A stretch of DNA of 60,000 nt. Source: Bugula neritina (lineage: Eukaryota; Bryozoa; Gymnolaemata; Cheilostomatida; Bugulidae). The translations under genes and the position numbers were made by a program. This document shows, piece after piece, positions 1 to 16,164 of this stretch. The notes under the pieces were generated by a model. That model was not told the DNA's origin, ran no database searches, and worked only from the letters and a program-made list of their open reading frames with translations. The stretch is from assembly GCA_964035545.1 (NCBI GenBank), contig OZ037765.1:20594495-20654494 (forward strand), given 5' to 3'. Each line of letters starts with the position of its first letter. The stretch's first letter is position 1.

Positions 1-552
1 CATTTGTGCCAGTTTTACTAGTGCCATTTTTACCGGACACCATAATTAATTTGTATACATGCATAGCAACATTATAGCATAATAAGTAAAAACTAGTAAT
101 AAAAATAACACTTAAAAAGTTAACCTAAATGCTAATTAAGTTTAGTACAAGAAGTTGAAATGATTACAATGCTTTTAACAAACATTATAAAAACTGAAAT
201 CAACTTGTGTTATTATTTTCAATTTAAATAGTGCACCAATGTAGATTGATATGTGGGCTTAATTACAAAGTTTCTGTTTTAGCTACTGCTAAACTGTAAC
301 AAATTATTGTTTTTACTATTCTTAGCACAGAGTTGATACTTGATATCCACTTCAGTGAAATGTCACTACAGTTTCTCAAACTAGAATGGATTCATTGGTT
401 TCCCTGGATTCAAAAGGTTGTCAAAGAATAAATCATAACTGGTTTAAAGCATTACTTATAAATTATAATTGTAGTGTTGTGCCTTGTAGACTGTAGCTCT
501 GCGTTAGTAGAGTTTACACGAAGCATAAACCTTTTAGAATGGCCTTTAATTT
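1..552. other. Gene-free AT-rich DNA
   Basis: I see no open frame, splice-consistent exon or repeat structure here. It is the left flank of the solo LTR. Confidence 0.5.
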
Positions 553-557
553 CCCCC

Positions 558-1055
558 TGTCACAAATTCTGAGTGTACATATACCTATAGACTTACAGGG
601 TTTTTCCTAATGATTATACAAGAATGTTCATAAATATTCTAGACTGATCAAAAAGATGGGTCGTTGTTCATTGTTATTGTTTTCATTAGTCATGTTAACT
701 ACTGCCCAACAATGTAAACAAGGTGTTGCGCAATAATTGCGAAATAACCATGGAAATTCCAATGTTTTGTTTTGTTTTGATTTTCTATAAATAGTATTGG
801 CATGTGGAGAATGTTTTCTACTAGAATCTTCTATACTGGAATGCTTGAGAATGTTCTAGAGTTTTTTTGTTTACTATAAATACTGAGGCAGTTGTGTTTA
901 CGAATAAGTTCATTCTTAGAGAGAAATAAAGTCTACTTATATTCACAACTCTATTTACTCTCAACTTGATTAGCAAGCTGTATGCTACTTGTCTATACAC
1001 TTCTGACTACCAGACTTTTCGAACTCGTCACACTGCTACTAACAGTTTTGTGACA
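558..1055 (+). mobile_element. Solo LTR of an LTR retrotransposon
   Basis: The 498-bp unit begins TGTCACAAA and ends TTTTGTGACA, i.e. TG..CA ends with an inverted terminal repeat. It is flanked on both sides by CCCCC (553-557 and 1056-1060), a perfect 5-bp target duplication. Inside are the expected LTR parts in order: a U3 with TATAAATA at 875-882 (and another at 786-793), then AATAAA at 925-930, which puts the R region around 905-945 and U5 up to 1055. No second LTR or internal gag/pol sequence follows, so this is a solo LTR left by LTR-LTR recombination. The 5-bp duplication fits Ty3/Gypsy-type integration, but the family cannot be named from an LTR alone. Confidence 0.85.
622..856 (+). 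promoter_or_regulatory. Cluster of heat-shock-element-like palindromes in the LTR U3
   Basis: Three perfect GAANNTTC palindromes occur at 622-629 (GAATGTTC), 824-831 (GAATCTTC) and 849-856 (GAATGTTC), with a looser GAATGTTTTC at 809-818. The last one lies 18 bp upstream of the TATA box at 875. GAANNTTC is the core of the heat-shock factor site (alternating nGAAn units). That they act as HSF sites is inference. Confidence 0.5.
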
Positions 1056-1060
1056 CCCCC

Positions 1061-2755
1061 ATCTGAACTAATTAGTGTTAAAAACTGTGTTGGCATTGTG
1101 AAGAAAAAGGCACTGCTCAGAAGTGTTCAATAACAAACAGCACTTACTTATAAATAGATATAATGATAATATATACTAGATGTATTTTGCATATTCATAT
1201 GTAATTAAACTTAATATGCAGTGCAGTAGCAACTGGCTTCTTTAGTGCAAATGTAAAACTGAAATAATACAAGTGATGACAATACAGTAAATGTGCATGA
1301 TGCTATAAATTAAATAATATATATCTATATAATTATGCTCCCAATCATATACCATCCTGGGAGAAACCTTGCATGTGACCATGAGTAGTGACTACAACCT
1401 ATTATCTAATGAATGCCAATTGTTATAAATAAATGTGATTTGAAAATACCTATTCATTGGGATAAGTTAATTTTGTAATTGCTGTAGGCATATCATCTAA
1501 CCTTCTTTTATTTAAGCAACTACTAACTCTAAGTAAGTATGTACCATATTTTTAACATTATATAAACATTATCAACTAGTGTTTAAATTCTAAATCCCTA
1601 GCACTAATAATAGATGGTCTAAAAGTAGTATAATTTTAACATAATGTCTTATTATTAAGTAAATTAACAGCATCAAATATCTACAAACTATTGCTTTGCA
1701 AGGTTATTCTATAACGTAAGCAGATGTTATAGTAGTATTACAACCATAAATGATACATCTATATTACATGTTGAAAAGGTTTGTTCATATATAAAAGGGT
1801 TATATAATGCACCTTTATATTCATTAATAGCTATAATTTGTTATTTATCAGTTTGACCAATTTTTGAATTCCTAAAACCAATGATTTATTCTAGTTTGCT
1901 ATTATATGCATCGGGCCTATTCAATAATCCACTATATATTATCGCATCAAAATACTAAGTCTATATCTTCAAAATGTAGATGCTATCAGCATAAAATATA
2001 TATGGCTAGAAAACTTATGTAAATATTTAACTAGCCGAAAGCATTTTGATATTACTTTCTTGTACAAATAGCAGTACATAAAAAGAGTTTTTTCATTGCT
2101 CGCCAATAAACGATGCCCAAAGTACAAACGCAATAAAGTCTACGAATTACATATAATCTGAAAAGGTAGGCCGCATTTTATTAAGAACATTAAAGTAATA
2201 AAAGTTTAGCAATTTCTATTCAAATTAAAATATTTACAGCCTAAGAAAACTTATACTCGTAATAACATTTATGAGGGATCTTAAACCTCTAAGACTTTCG
2301 CTTTACAACTCACATCATTAAGAAACTGTCGTTTCAAACCTTATCTCTGGATTACCAAAAACATAACCAAAATGGCTGTGGACAAATGTTTGGAGGAAGG
2401 CACAAGCAGAATTTAGTGATCAAATATCAAGCAACGTCGAGTCAAATTCTTTCAAGTGTGTTTGGTTTTTTAGAGCAAATCATGAGTAGTTTATAGAGGT
2501 GGTGTACAAATAAACTCGTTCAACTGTCTAATAATCAAATCATGTTTAAATAATGAAAGTAATAATAGCTAATGAAAAAATAAATCCAACGCCATCTTCA
2601 GAGGACTGTCCAAATTGGGATACATTGGGATAGTGATGGACTAATGCAAATAATTTTGCTTTTCAAGTGTGACTATCCAATAGATTGATCAGAATATTTT
2701 ATTTGGCAGTTGTTGAATTGAGTGTACATTTTACTTCATATTTGTAGGAAAAAAA
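1061..2755. other. Gene-free spacer; likely contains the 5' untranslated exon and promoter of the first transporter
   Basis: No coding exon is visible. Just before the start codon the sequence TTTGTAG/GAAAAAAA resembles a splice acceptor (about 2748), so an untranslated first exon and promoter probably lie in this interval, but I could not locate them. Confidence 0.35.
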
Positions 2756-7101
<4,346 letters not shown>

Positions 7102-8107
7102 AATACTGAATATATATTATAAAAACTAGATTATGAGATGGTCTGTTTGACAATTGGTTGGCATTTATAATTTACTTTTTAAATCTGCAATCACATACAA
7201 CATGTCTGTGTGGCTGCAATGTTGCAAAGTATATTACCAAATTAATTACTTTTTTTCTCTATTTATATAATATATGGAGTTGTATAAATCTGTTTAAAAT
7301 TATCTGCTAGCAATACATTACAGATCTGTAATATTATATATGAAGTTTTGTTTTTAAAAGAAATATCATTGTAACTTGCTTAAAATATTTAATTCAATTG
7401 GAATTAATTGTGTTGATACAAAGTATTTATACTATAGATACTAAAGTCCTTTTCATTATATAAACCTTTGCCATTTAATAGATTTTAAGATTTTAGTTCA
7501 AAATCTGTTGTTAAAATATAAGTAATTTTTTTATATGTTCGGCATGAATGCTGCAAATGTGTTTTATTTTTTATACCATAAAATACATATATTAAAAGTT
7601 TATTGTAAATATTTTATAGGTACACAATTATAAATGCAAATAAATACTTTTCTTTTTAAACATAACAAAAATTTGCATTGCTTAAAAAGTTTCAAGTACC
7701 TCAGGCAACACCATCTCTACATTATTATATGCATAGTACAACAATATTTTTAATGATCAATAACATTTATTTATTACAGATTGGCAAAAGTATTTAAAAT
7801 TTCATCAGCTGAATAGAAAAAAGAGCTTCAAATATTGTTCTTTCAACTGTAAGTAGACAATGAAAATCTAAAATAATACATTAAAATAAGGCTTTTAGTC
7901 ACCATGTGCTTAGCAGCAGCATTTTGGCTGATTAGAACATGTCTAATCAATGCATATACAGTTTGCTAAATACTGAACTCCTAGAATAGCAATTATTGCT
8001 ATTATAATTCTGAAAAACGTCAATCTTGCTTTCAGATCTTTCATCTCAATAAAAGAAAATAATATATGCAGCCTATCATAAAATCAATATTTGTTGGGTT
8101 TAGGTAA

Positions 8108-8451
8108 GCCTAGGGCCACACGGTGCATATTTTCGCATGCGAAAATTGAAATCACAAGTAGCAAAGGTGTCCACTGTGCGCGTTGAGAAAACCTTCGCAC
8201 TTGTCGCTCTGCATTCTCAACGCAAGTGCGAATCGTCTCTGTCGTCGTCACCTAATTGGCTGTTAGTTATTCAGCGAGCCCAACTTCTTTATTTTAGTGC
8301 TACATTCCAGTAAATTGCGTTTTATTGAAAGCGAGTGCGATTAAAAAATGAAAGCTTTATTTATCACGCATCAGTGACGCTACAGTGGACACCTTTGCTA
8401 CTTGTGATTTCAATTTTCGCATGCGAAAATACGCACCGTGTGGCCCTAGGC
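8108..8451. mobile_element. Non-autonomous inverted-repeat element (MITE), TAA target duplication
   Basis: The 344-bp unit has 70-bp terminal inverted repeats (8108-8177 and 8382-8451) that differ at one base, beginning GCCTAGGGCCACACGGTGC. It is flanked by TAA on each side (8105-8107 and 8452-8454). Each arm holds the 16-bp palindrome TTTTCGCATGCGAAAA. There is no transposase frame. A 3-bp TAA duplication fits the PIF/Harbinger superfamily, but the assignment is tentative. Confidence 0.8.
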
Positions 8452-9106
8452 TAACATAAAGTAAATGTTTTTCTGCATTATATAAATATATACTGGAACA
8501 AATTATGCAGTTTTTAATATAATAATAATTAGTAGTTGGTAGTTTTAAAATATAAAACTTTGGGACAAAAACAGCAATATTTTTACCTTGCTTTCCAGCT
8601 TATATAAGTCAATATTAATTCAGCTGATATACATTATCTGATAAGAATCTGCTATATAATACCACTAAACTACATTAGAAACATTTACCAACATTTATTA
8701 TATTAATAGTTTTTCCAAATGAATTTTGGTCAACAAACTTTGTAATCATGATAAGATTATTATCTTATCTTATGCTGTAAGATTTTATTAGGCAATGAGG
8801 AAAAAAACTTTCAAGTATTCCGTTTGCTAATGTTAAACTGTAAAAGTGTTTTTTGGGTAAATAACTTCTTGGGAGTACTTGGTACTTAAAACATTGTTTA
8901 AACACTGGCATATGAAATACAATAATATTGTACCCCTATACTACAACTCTTCATCATTATAATACAACAGTTATTTGCAATTTTAGTTAGAATGTACATG
9001 TAGGAGAGAAAAAACACTTTAAAAATTAGGCCAAAATAACCCATTATATTTCCTACTGTCCCAGTTTTACATTCACAGCAAAAATGATGTTAGAGGAACC
9101 AAATGT

Positions 9107-9142
9107 AAAGATATTCAATAGGCTTAGCTATTGAATATCTTT
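9107..9142. repeat. Perfect 15-bp hairpin with 6-nt loop
   Basis: AAAGATATTCAATAG (9107-9121) pairs perfectly with 9128-9142 across the loop GCTTAG, and is followed by a T run. No function can be assigned. Confidence 0.8.
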
Positions 9143-9975
9143 TTTTATATAAGTCTATTGGAAATCAGTCTACTCTCACATTTATTTTTTATAAATATTA
9201 CAGTATGTTATTTTTTATCTTCTTACACGGAACTAGATAATAAATACATTTGACGAACTGTTAGATATCTTGGCCTGAATCTGCATGTTTCTCGCGACTT
9301 TAGTCTTATGACAATGTGTCATGCACAAAGTCACTGATAAGAGCACATGATAAAGACTGGTGATAAGCATATACAATGCCTATAATACTAAGCATATGAA
9401 AACTTCAGTTGGAGTAGGTTAGCTAAGTCAATGATTCAACACTGAATCATAAGTTTAGATTATTTTATTTCTGGAAAGGTAAGTGTTCATTTTTTTATAT
9501 TCAAGTAGCCTTAAAGTAGCAGTTCACAAAAACATGAGTTGAAAACATACTGGGAAAGTAGTAAATCTAGAGAATGCTACCTTGCATTCAATTGAGCACA
9601 ACTTTTGTCTTGTCAGTAGATTTTCTTAGTTTGTTACTTTTGAATGATAATATGAGATGCAAGTCTTCTTTGTTTTTTTTAATTAAAATGAGTTATGTAT
9701 TGCTGAGTTTAAGAACAAGTGGTTACGAAGATACAACTTAATAAATGTGCAACATGTGATGCCTAACAAAACGTGTTCCTTGAAGATTTTTCTCTCAATT
9801 GGAGTATGCTGCAAACACAAGTAACAGCTAATCAACTTTTTCAATGTATTTCCCAAGTGAGTTTAGATGAAGTTTAAGCTGTCTATATATAAGCTTTACA
9901 CGCATACATTTTATGGAGTTGATTATAATTTAAAGTATAAATTGTAGTGAATTTTGCCAGTTCACTATTATTATG

Positions 9976-10281
9976 TGTGGGTCAACTTAGACAAAGCCAC
10001 TGCACCAGGTTGTTTACGATAAGATACACTTTATTATTTACACAAATACAAGAAGGTTATTTACTGCTAGCATGAATAGAAAACGATTACATAATTAGTG
10101 AGCTTTAATACACAACTACTCTAAATGAAGTCCCAAGCTGCTCTGCCGGCTAGCTACTCAGCGCACTGCAACTACGAGTAGCTAGCTCCACCTGCTATCA
10201 ATTAGTGTGACTGTCCTGATTGGTGGTTACTAGTGGTGCCACTGCTGTCCATAGCTACACTCCGACAGTGTCGAACTCACA
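9976..10281 (-). mobile_element. Probable solo LTR, minus orientation
   Basis: Read on the minus strand the unit starts TGTGAGTTCGACACTG and ends GTTGACCCACA, with a short imperfect inverted terminal repeat (TGTGAGT/ACCCACA). AATAAAG lies in its last third on that strand, as expected for an LTR poly(A) signal. I could not find a clear target duplication (left flank TTATG, right flank AGATG), so the borders and the call are less certain than for the LTR at 558. Confidence 0.4.
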
Positions 10282-10890
10282 AGATGATAAACAATATGAA
10301 GTGAACCTTTTCGATTAATACAATAGTACTTGCACCACTAAAATCTACCACAAAATGACCTATAAGGATGATGGTCCAATCGAATGTTTTCAAAACCTGG
10401 TTCCTGATCATTTTGAAAATTATTTCGTTAAACTTGATATGTTGGTATGTGTGAACTACATTTTAGTTCAAATATACCTTTATAAGTCCGATGAATTAGA
10501 CAAGTTTTTCAAAATTGAAATTTTTATACAAGGGTAAGTAAATGTAATTTGGTTTTACACTATCGATGAATTTGACCAATGTGCGTATTTTACTATACCT
10601 ATGCTTGATAATAAGGGATATGTGTAAATTAGAACTTGTTGTCTGGCAAGTTCGCAGTTTAAAAAATGTAATAGTATAAAACCTGTGTATTTTCTCCAAT
10701 ATAATAAAGTTTTCTGATAGAAAAATTTTCTAAGTAAAGTATTATTAATTTCATAAGATTGCTAGATTGTCAACATTTCATAATTTCATATTTATATATA
10801 AGTTTTGTTTGTATGACTCAACAAGACCTGAAGTACGATATGATTGTGAAGGGCCTTATATTAAGAAATTTTGACACCCTACTACTATAT

Positions 10891-10942
10891 AGTGTGTGCG
10901 TGCGTGCGTGCGTGAGTGCGTGTGTGCGTGTGTGAGTGTGTC
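10891..10942. repeat. TG/CG-rich microsatellite
   Basis: An interrupted (TGCG)n and (TG)n tract. The short frame reading through it is not a gene. Confidence 0.9.
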
Positions 10943-11594
10943 TGCATCATACAAGTCATTCACATTCAAGATAGCATAGATAGCCTTTTATTTCATAACT
11001 GCAGAAAAGTATTTATAACTAAGCTACTAATTATTATTATACTTATTCGGTTGATATATGTACAAGAAATAACATATTTTATTGTTTCGATCATACTTTT
11101 CAAACATTGAATACATTAAGTACTATCTAAAGAATTATCCACTGCTTTAAGCCTGTGATAAAACATATCATTTGTTTTTGGCACTTTTACTTCCTTATTC
11201 GTGCTGCCTATTCTGTTGCAAAAGTTATATTTATGCATGTAAATAGGTATTTATGCATCTTAAAACATGTTTATCTTTAAATACTGTGAATGTGTAAAAC
11301 AGTTTTCAAATGCATAATCATTTATCTTTTTCTATTAATCAATCTCAAGTGTTATTGCTAGTACCAGTGAAATTTTTTCCTTGCAATCAGGTTTTTGTCA
11401 ATTTATTGATATTCGCTAACTTGGCGGCGTTACTCTTCTTTTAGTTCTGTTTCAAACAGCATGCACTTGAACTATATGTAACATAAAAGTAAGGCTACTA
11501 CTACTCTTGCTATAGCAGTAGCAATGTTAGTTTTGCTAAAAACTTCTCATTATTCATGTGTGTTCAGTTGTTCTACTTGTGTTTCAGGTTAGAA

Positions 11595-14500
11595 ATGGAA
11601 CCTTTAATTATTACACTAAAGAAGAAGAAAGAGCCAATTATTATCACTCCAACGCAGCAGACATACTTGGCATGTGCAACCATTTTAGTAGCAGTTGCTC
11701 TGGAAAGACTGGCATGCTTTAGTTTATCAGGGAATCTTATAGTCTTTTTGACCAAATATCCACTCTGTTTTTCAGAGCAGCTAGCAACCAATCTACAAAT
11801 TATCTTCAATATAATGGTTTGTGGTATAGGAATCTTTGGTGGTTGGATATCAGACAGTTACATATCTAGATATGCTATAATCATAGCTGGTTATATAGTA
11901 TATATTATTGGATACATATTATTAGTCATTGTATCATATAATCTCCCTAAAGAAGGGGGAGGAACTGGAGAAGTATGCCAGAAGTCTGTGAATAGCTTAG
12001 TGCCCCTAAATCTTGCTGACATTCCTACTGAGTATGTACCGCACTGTTATGCTATCACTGCTGCATTGTTCATTATCCCTTTGGCAGCAGGGGTAGTGAA
12101 CACCAACTTGGCTCCTTTTGGTGGAGACCAGGTGAATACTTCTATCTTAAAACATTTTTTATTTCTGAAAATTCTTGAACACTTTGTTTTAAACAAAATT
12201 ATGATTCACCACTCTTTTCCTTGCAGGGTCTAACTGCTTTATTTGCCATTTTTTGTTCCTCAGATTCGAGGTCAAGAAGTTGCTGCAACACAGAAATTTT
12301 TTACCTGGTATTACCTTTCAGTGAACGTTGGAACTTTCATAGCTCACACCGGAGTAGGAGTGCTGCAGCAGACTAGTTTTGCAGCAGGATATTTAGTAGC
12401 ATTAGTAGCATTACTATGCAGCTTTTTCTCATACCTCGCAGGTAATCGAGTGTCTCATTGATATAATGCTAATTTGTTGTGTGCATTTACTTATAAGTTA
12501 CTAAAACTGATTTTATAGTTTTGCAATGAGTTGCATGTTTATATATTGAATAGCGCAATAATAATATTGTGTTATCTACATATTATTAGTATAAACATCA
12601 TTGTAAAACTTAAACATCAGCTTTTAGTGACTTATAAACAATATTATTTACCAAACCTTTAAATTGAGTTGAAAATATAGCAACACTGCTAACACTGAAA
12701 TAGCACATGGAAGGCATATGCATGTAGCTGTTTAGTTTGAATTATTAAAGCATGCAGCTTGATAATATATTTGGCCAATTTATCAACAATATTTTTAATA
12801 GATTTTTTCACAGGGGAGCAGTACTGAGCATCAGAGAGGGAATTGTTGCTAAATTTTAAGAATTATCAACTTTTTATTCTCAATCTAAAATTGAAATTGT
12901 TGCTTTGGTGGGTTTTTTCAAAACTGAACAGTTAACACCCTTTTAAAATGGGAATGAGAACTTTTTTTATGATATCAAGTATGCATAGATTTAATATCTT
13001 ACAAGTATATAGTATTTGCTTCAAGTATTACTACTTACAGTCATGTTACCTGTTGTTAGTATAAGATTAAATGTTTTAGGAACAAAAGTGTATAACAGAA
13101 GATATGCTGGGCACATGAATATTTTGAGAAGAATTTTCAAAGCAGTAAACAATGCTAGAAAAGTGAGAAAATGTTCACTAAGGTGATACTAAGTAAATAA
13201 TTGTGCAGATATTGGCATCTAGTTGATCTATTACTTCAGTAAAAGTTTCATGTGTTTTTTAATGGTTAAAAATAGTGAAACATTTTTGTAATTTCATCAT
13301 TTGTCAACCCTAAAGTGTGGTGAGTGTTTTAATTCCTGTTGTCTTTTAAAATTTAAAAAATAGTTTTAGTCTAATATTTAAGCAGAAATAAAAAAAACTA
13401 AATCTATGATTTAGAGCATCCTAGAAACAATTTACCTTTCTAAATTGCTTTGTCTGTAGTAATGTTTCAAGCAGATAAACATACATAAGATATTTGTTGC
13501 ATGTCAAGTTGTAATGTTTATAGAAGCTATGAGAGCAGCTTGTCCTATATAGATTATGCTGATATGGACAATGGTGGTGACTTCAGTGCAGGATTTGTAG
13601 AAGACATCAAGAACATAGGAAGAATGTGCAGAGTGTTTCTGTTGATGATCCCTTACTGGATGTGCTACAGTCAGGTGTGAATCACTTTACCATGTAGGCT
13701 GTGGAGTGATGGGATGAGCACAAAAAGCTGTTTTAGGCAAACTTTTAGTTTCAAATAATTCTAGAGGATATTTATAACAAAAAGAAATACAGCTGAAGAA
13801 AGCTAGAATTTTGGTTGAAATTCTATGACAAGTTGAATAATTTCAGACTGAATATATCTTTACAGATGCTTGGAGGTCTTTTCTTGCTTCAAGGACTGCA
13901 TATGAATGCCGATTTACACGTCAACTACACGTGTATCTCAGGTGACCTCAACAAGTGTTCCAATATCAGCCAGTTACCAATGATCGGAGGGTGCAATTCT
14001 TCTCAAGGTGCTGTCAGCTCAGATAACAATGAAACACCTACAGTGAGTTATTTTGCAAAACAAACATTTTGTAACAAACTTATTTTTTTTGCTTTTAATC
14101 GAAATCGAAAGATGCTGAATCAAAAGTTTAACTATAGTTGCTGGGAGCCTTTTGAAGTACTATTCTTCTTTGTAGGTTTCTGCAACAACATTGGCTATGT
14201 TCAATGGTGTGTGCATTATCCTGGGTTTACCCATTGCACAGAAATTATATAATAAACTTTTCTCCTATGGAAAAGAAATCAAAATATGGCATAGATTAAC
14301 CATTGGAATCATTCTTGCTGCTTTTGCAATATTTATAGCTGGTGGAATAGAAACAGTTAGATTGCATGACATTTGTCATTGTGGAATTCATCGCCATAAT
14401 AAAGGTAGGCTATCACTACAGGATATTATGTCCTATATACAAAACATATTATAGTGTCATCATCAATGTGAGAAAACTCCTGATAAAAGGGGTTTTTGTT

Positions 14501-16164
14501 AATTCAGGCTAAGGACTTATTCAAATGGGGCACAGGAGCAATTATGACTGGATGCTTTTCCTAACGCCACCAATGGCCTTTGTCGGCTTGAACCCATGAG
14601 TTCGTGCTTACAAAGCAAACGCTATAACCCTTAGACCATGGCTGCTCTCTGTTACTTCACTACAACAAATCATGGCAAGCATATATAAGGAATTTTCAAC
14701 ATTTTATAATTTGCAATTTATTTAGGGCTAAGTTTGCATTTTACAATAACCATTGTTACTTCTCTACAATAATTATTGTAGAGAAGTAACAACAATTATT
14801 GTAAAATGCAAATTTAACCCTAAATAAAGCACAAATTATAAAATGTTGGAAATTCCTTATATGCTTTCCATGATTTATATAGCAGCAAACACTAATTACT
14901 AGAGCAAAGCAGATAGCATCTGGGAAAAATGATGGGGGGGAGGAAATCCTGGAAATCTGATCACAAAATGGAAATACCAAAACAAATACCAATATATACT
15001 AATAGTGAAACCACACTATACACTGGATCAGCACCAATTTGTGCCCATGTGGTTCACAGCTACTGTAATAGCTGCTTAATTTTGTTATTATACGCTTGAA
15101 CTGATTAGGTTAGGCAGTATGCTCTACAAGATAAGCAAATATAAGAGAATGACAGCACAATAGCAATAAATTGAAGCCTATAATATATAGTAATACATAT
15201 ATTGAGGTGTATATATAAATGGTACACCAATCTGGCTGGAAATTTTTAATAAATACTCAATTTTCTTCAGAGAAAAAACTTTTTAGGTTAGGACAGTTAT
15301 TTGCTCGTTTTTGTTATATTTAGTTTAAAATAAAAGGAAAATAAATATAACTGAAAAAGAAAGACATTGCTGACAAAGCTCTATGGCGCAATAGTACTGC
15401 ATCCAGTAGAGGGGCACAAGCCATTATCGAAATGCATGTCAAGTTGCTTATCATTTATCCCCTCTTTTAGATAAAACTTTGTCTTATTCTGCTCCATCTC
15501 TTTCAATATGGTGCCAAACTCCTCAATATGCTATAATAGGAGTCAGTGAAATCTTCTTTATTGCCACAGGTGAGTTTTAGTTTAAAATCACATTTATTAT
15601 TATTGATGTTTGCATGCACCCAGGTAGGTGCAGCAATGGAGAATTTGAGAAAAGCCTGTGTTCTAGATTTAAAATGTGCCAAAAGAAGTTATCTTTTCAC
15701 AGAAACTTCAACATGCGGCCCAAACCCAAATTTAATAATAAAACCAAGTAACTTAGGCTATTTCAAATTCTCTACTACTGCCCTTAAATGGTTTGACATT
15801 GAATAGAGTAATGGAATATACTACTCTAACTTTACATATTATGAATTTACCTGTATTTCATCTTGTAGCCTTAGAGTATACATACATAACAGCACCAATG
15901 AACATGCAGGGATTAATGACAGGCTTGCTATGGTTTGTGACGGGTGGTGTTGGCTCTCTCCTAGGACTCGCCCTTCCCAAGATATTTACTGGATTCAACA
16001 TCTGGAATGATTCACTTGACATCAACTGCACAAGGCTAGACTACTACTTCTATGGACTTTCTGTGCTGCTAGCAATATACTCAGTAGTCTTTGTCATCAT
16101 TTCAAAGTCTTGCAACCTGCAAATTGGCAGAATAAGACAGACAAGAGAATTGATTAGTAATTAA
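11595..16164 (+). CDS. Proton-coupled oligopeptide/histidine transporter, SLC15 family (PHT1/SLC15A4-like), copy 2
   Basis: Eight coding exons with the same phases as copy 1: 11595-12131, 12264-12441, 13080-13182, 13524-13674, 13866-14042, 14176-14404, 15471-15569, 15869-16164. They join to 589 codons plus TAA. The POT landmarks are present: GGWISDSY after the second helix and a YYLSVNVGTF-type second signature in exon 2. Like copy 1 it has VALER (residues 34-38) in place of ExxER. Exon 1 after about codon 12, exon 4 and most of exon 8 are nearly identical to copy 1, whereas exons 5-7 are only about 60% similar in protein, and the last ten or so residues differ completely. AATAAA at 16191-16196 is a good poly(A) signal just after the stop. 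Intron 7 contains a SINE and a 210-bp foldback. Both copies have intact frames, so both are presumably functional; divergence of the exon 5-7 region may reflect different substrate or location. Confidence 0.88.
14452..14650 (-). mobile_element. tRNA-derived SINE, copy A (in intron 7 of transporter copy 2)
   Basis: On the minus strand it begins AGAGAGCAGCCATGGTCTAAG, continues with a polymerase III A-box-like GGTCTAAGGGTTATAGCG and a B-box-like GGTTCAAGCC-type region, and ends with the family tail seen in the copies at 24255 and 28481. It is the most diverged of the three, and its target duplication is no longer clear. Confidence 0.7.
14667..14876. repeat. 210-bp foldback (long near-perfect hairpin)
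   Basis: The left arm 14667-14769 and right arm 14776-14876 are inverted copies of about 100 bp with only scattered mismatches, around the centre TAATTA. It lies in intron 7 of transporter copy 2, immediately beside a SINE, so the transcript would carry a long RNA hairpin. It may be a foldback transposon or a local inverted duplication; no target duplication was recognised. Confidence 0.8.

Larger units (their letters stand above)
7102..11594. other. Spacer between the two transporter genes
   Basis: No coding exon is supported. It contains the 3' untranslated region of copy 1, an inverted-repeat element (8108-8451), a short perfect hairpin (9107-9142), a probable solo LTR (9976-10281) and a TG/CG microsatellite (10891-10942). 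The promoter and any untranslated exon of copy 2 should lie near its right end; GTTTCAG just before 11589 looks like a splice acceptor. Confidence 0.5.

Noticed and set aside
9107-9150. Bacterial-type intrinsic terminator
   Set aside because: The window is animal nuclear DNA; the resemblance is coincidental.
12226-12263. Alternative exon 2 acceptor (CCTTGCAG at 12226) in transporter copy 2
   Set aside because: Using it adds 37 nt and shifts the conserved frame; the CTCAG at 12263 matches copy 1.
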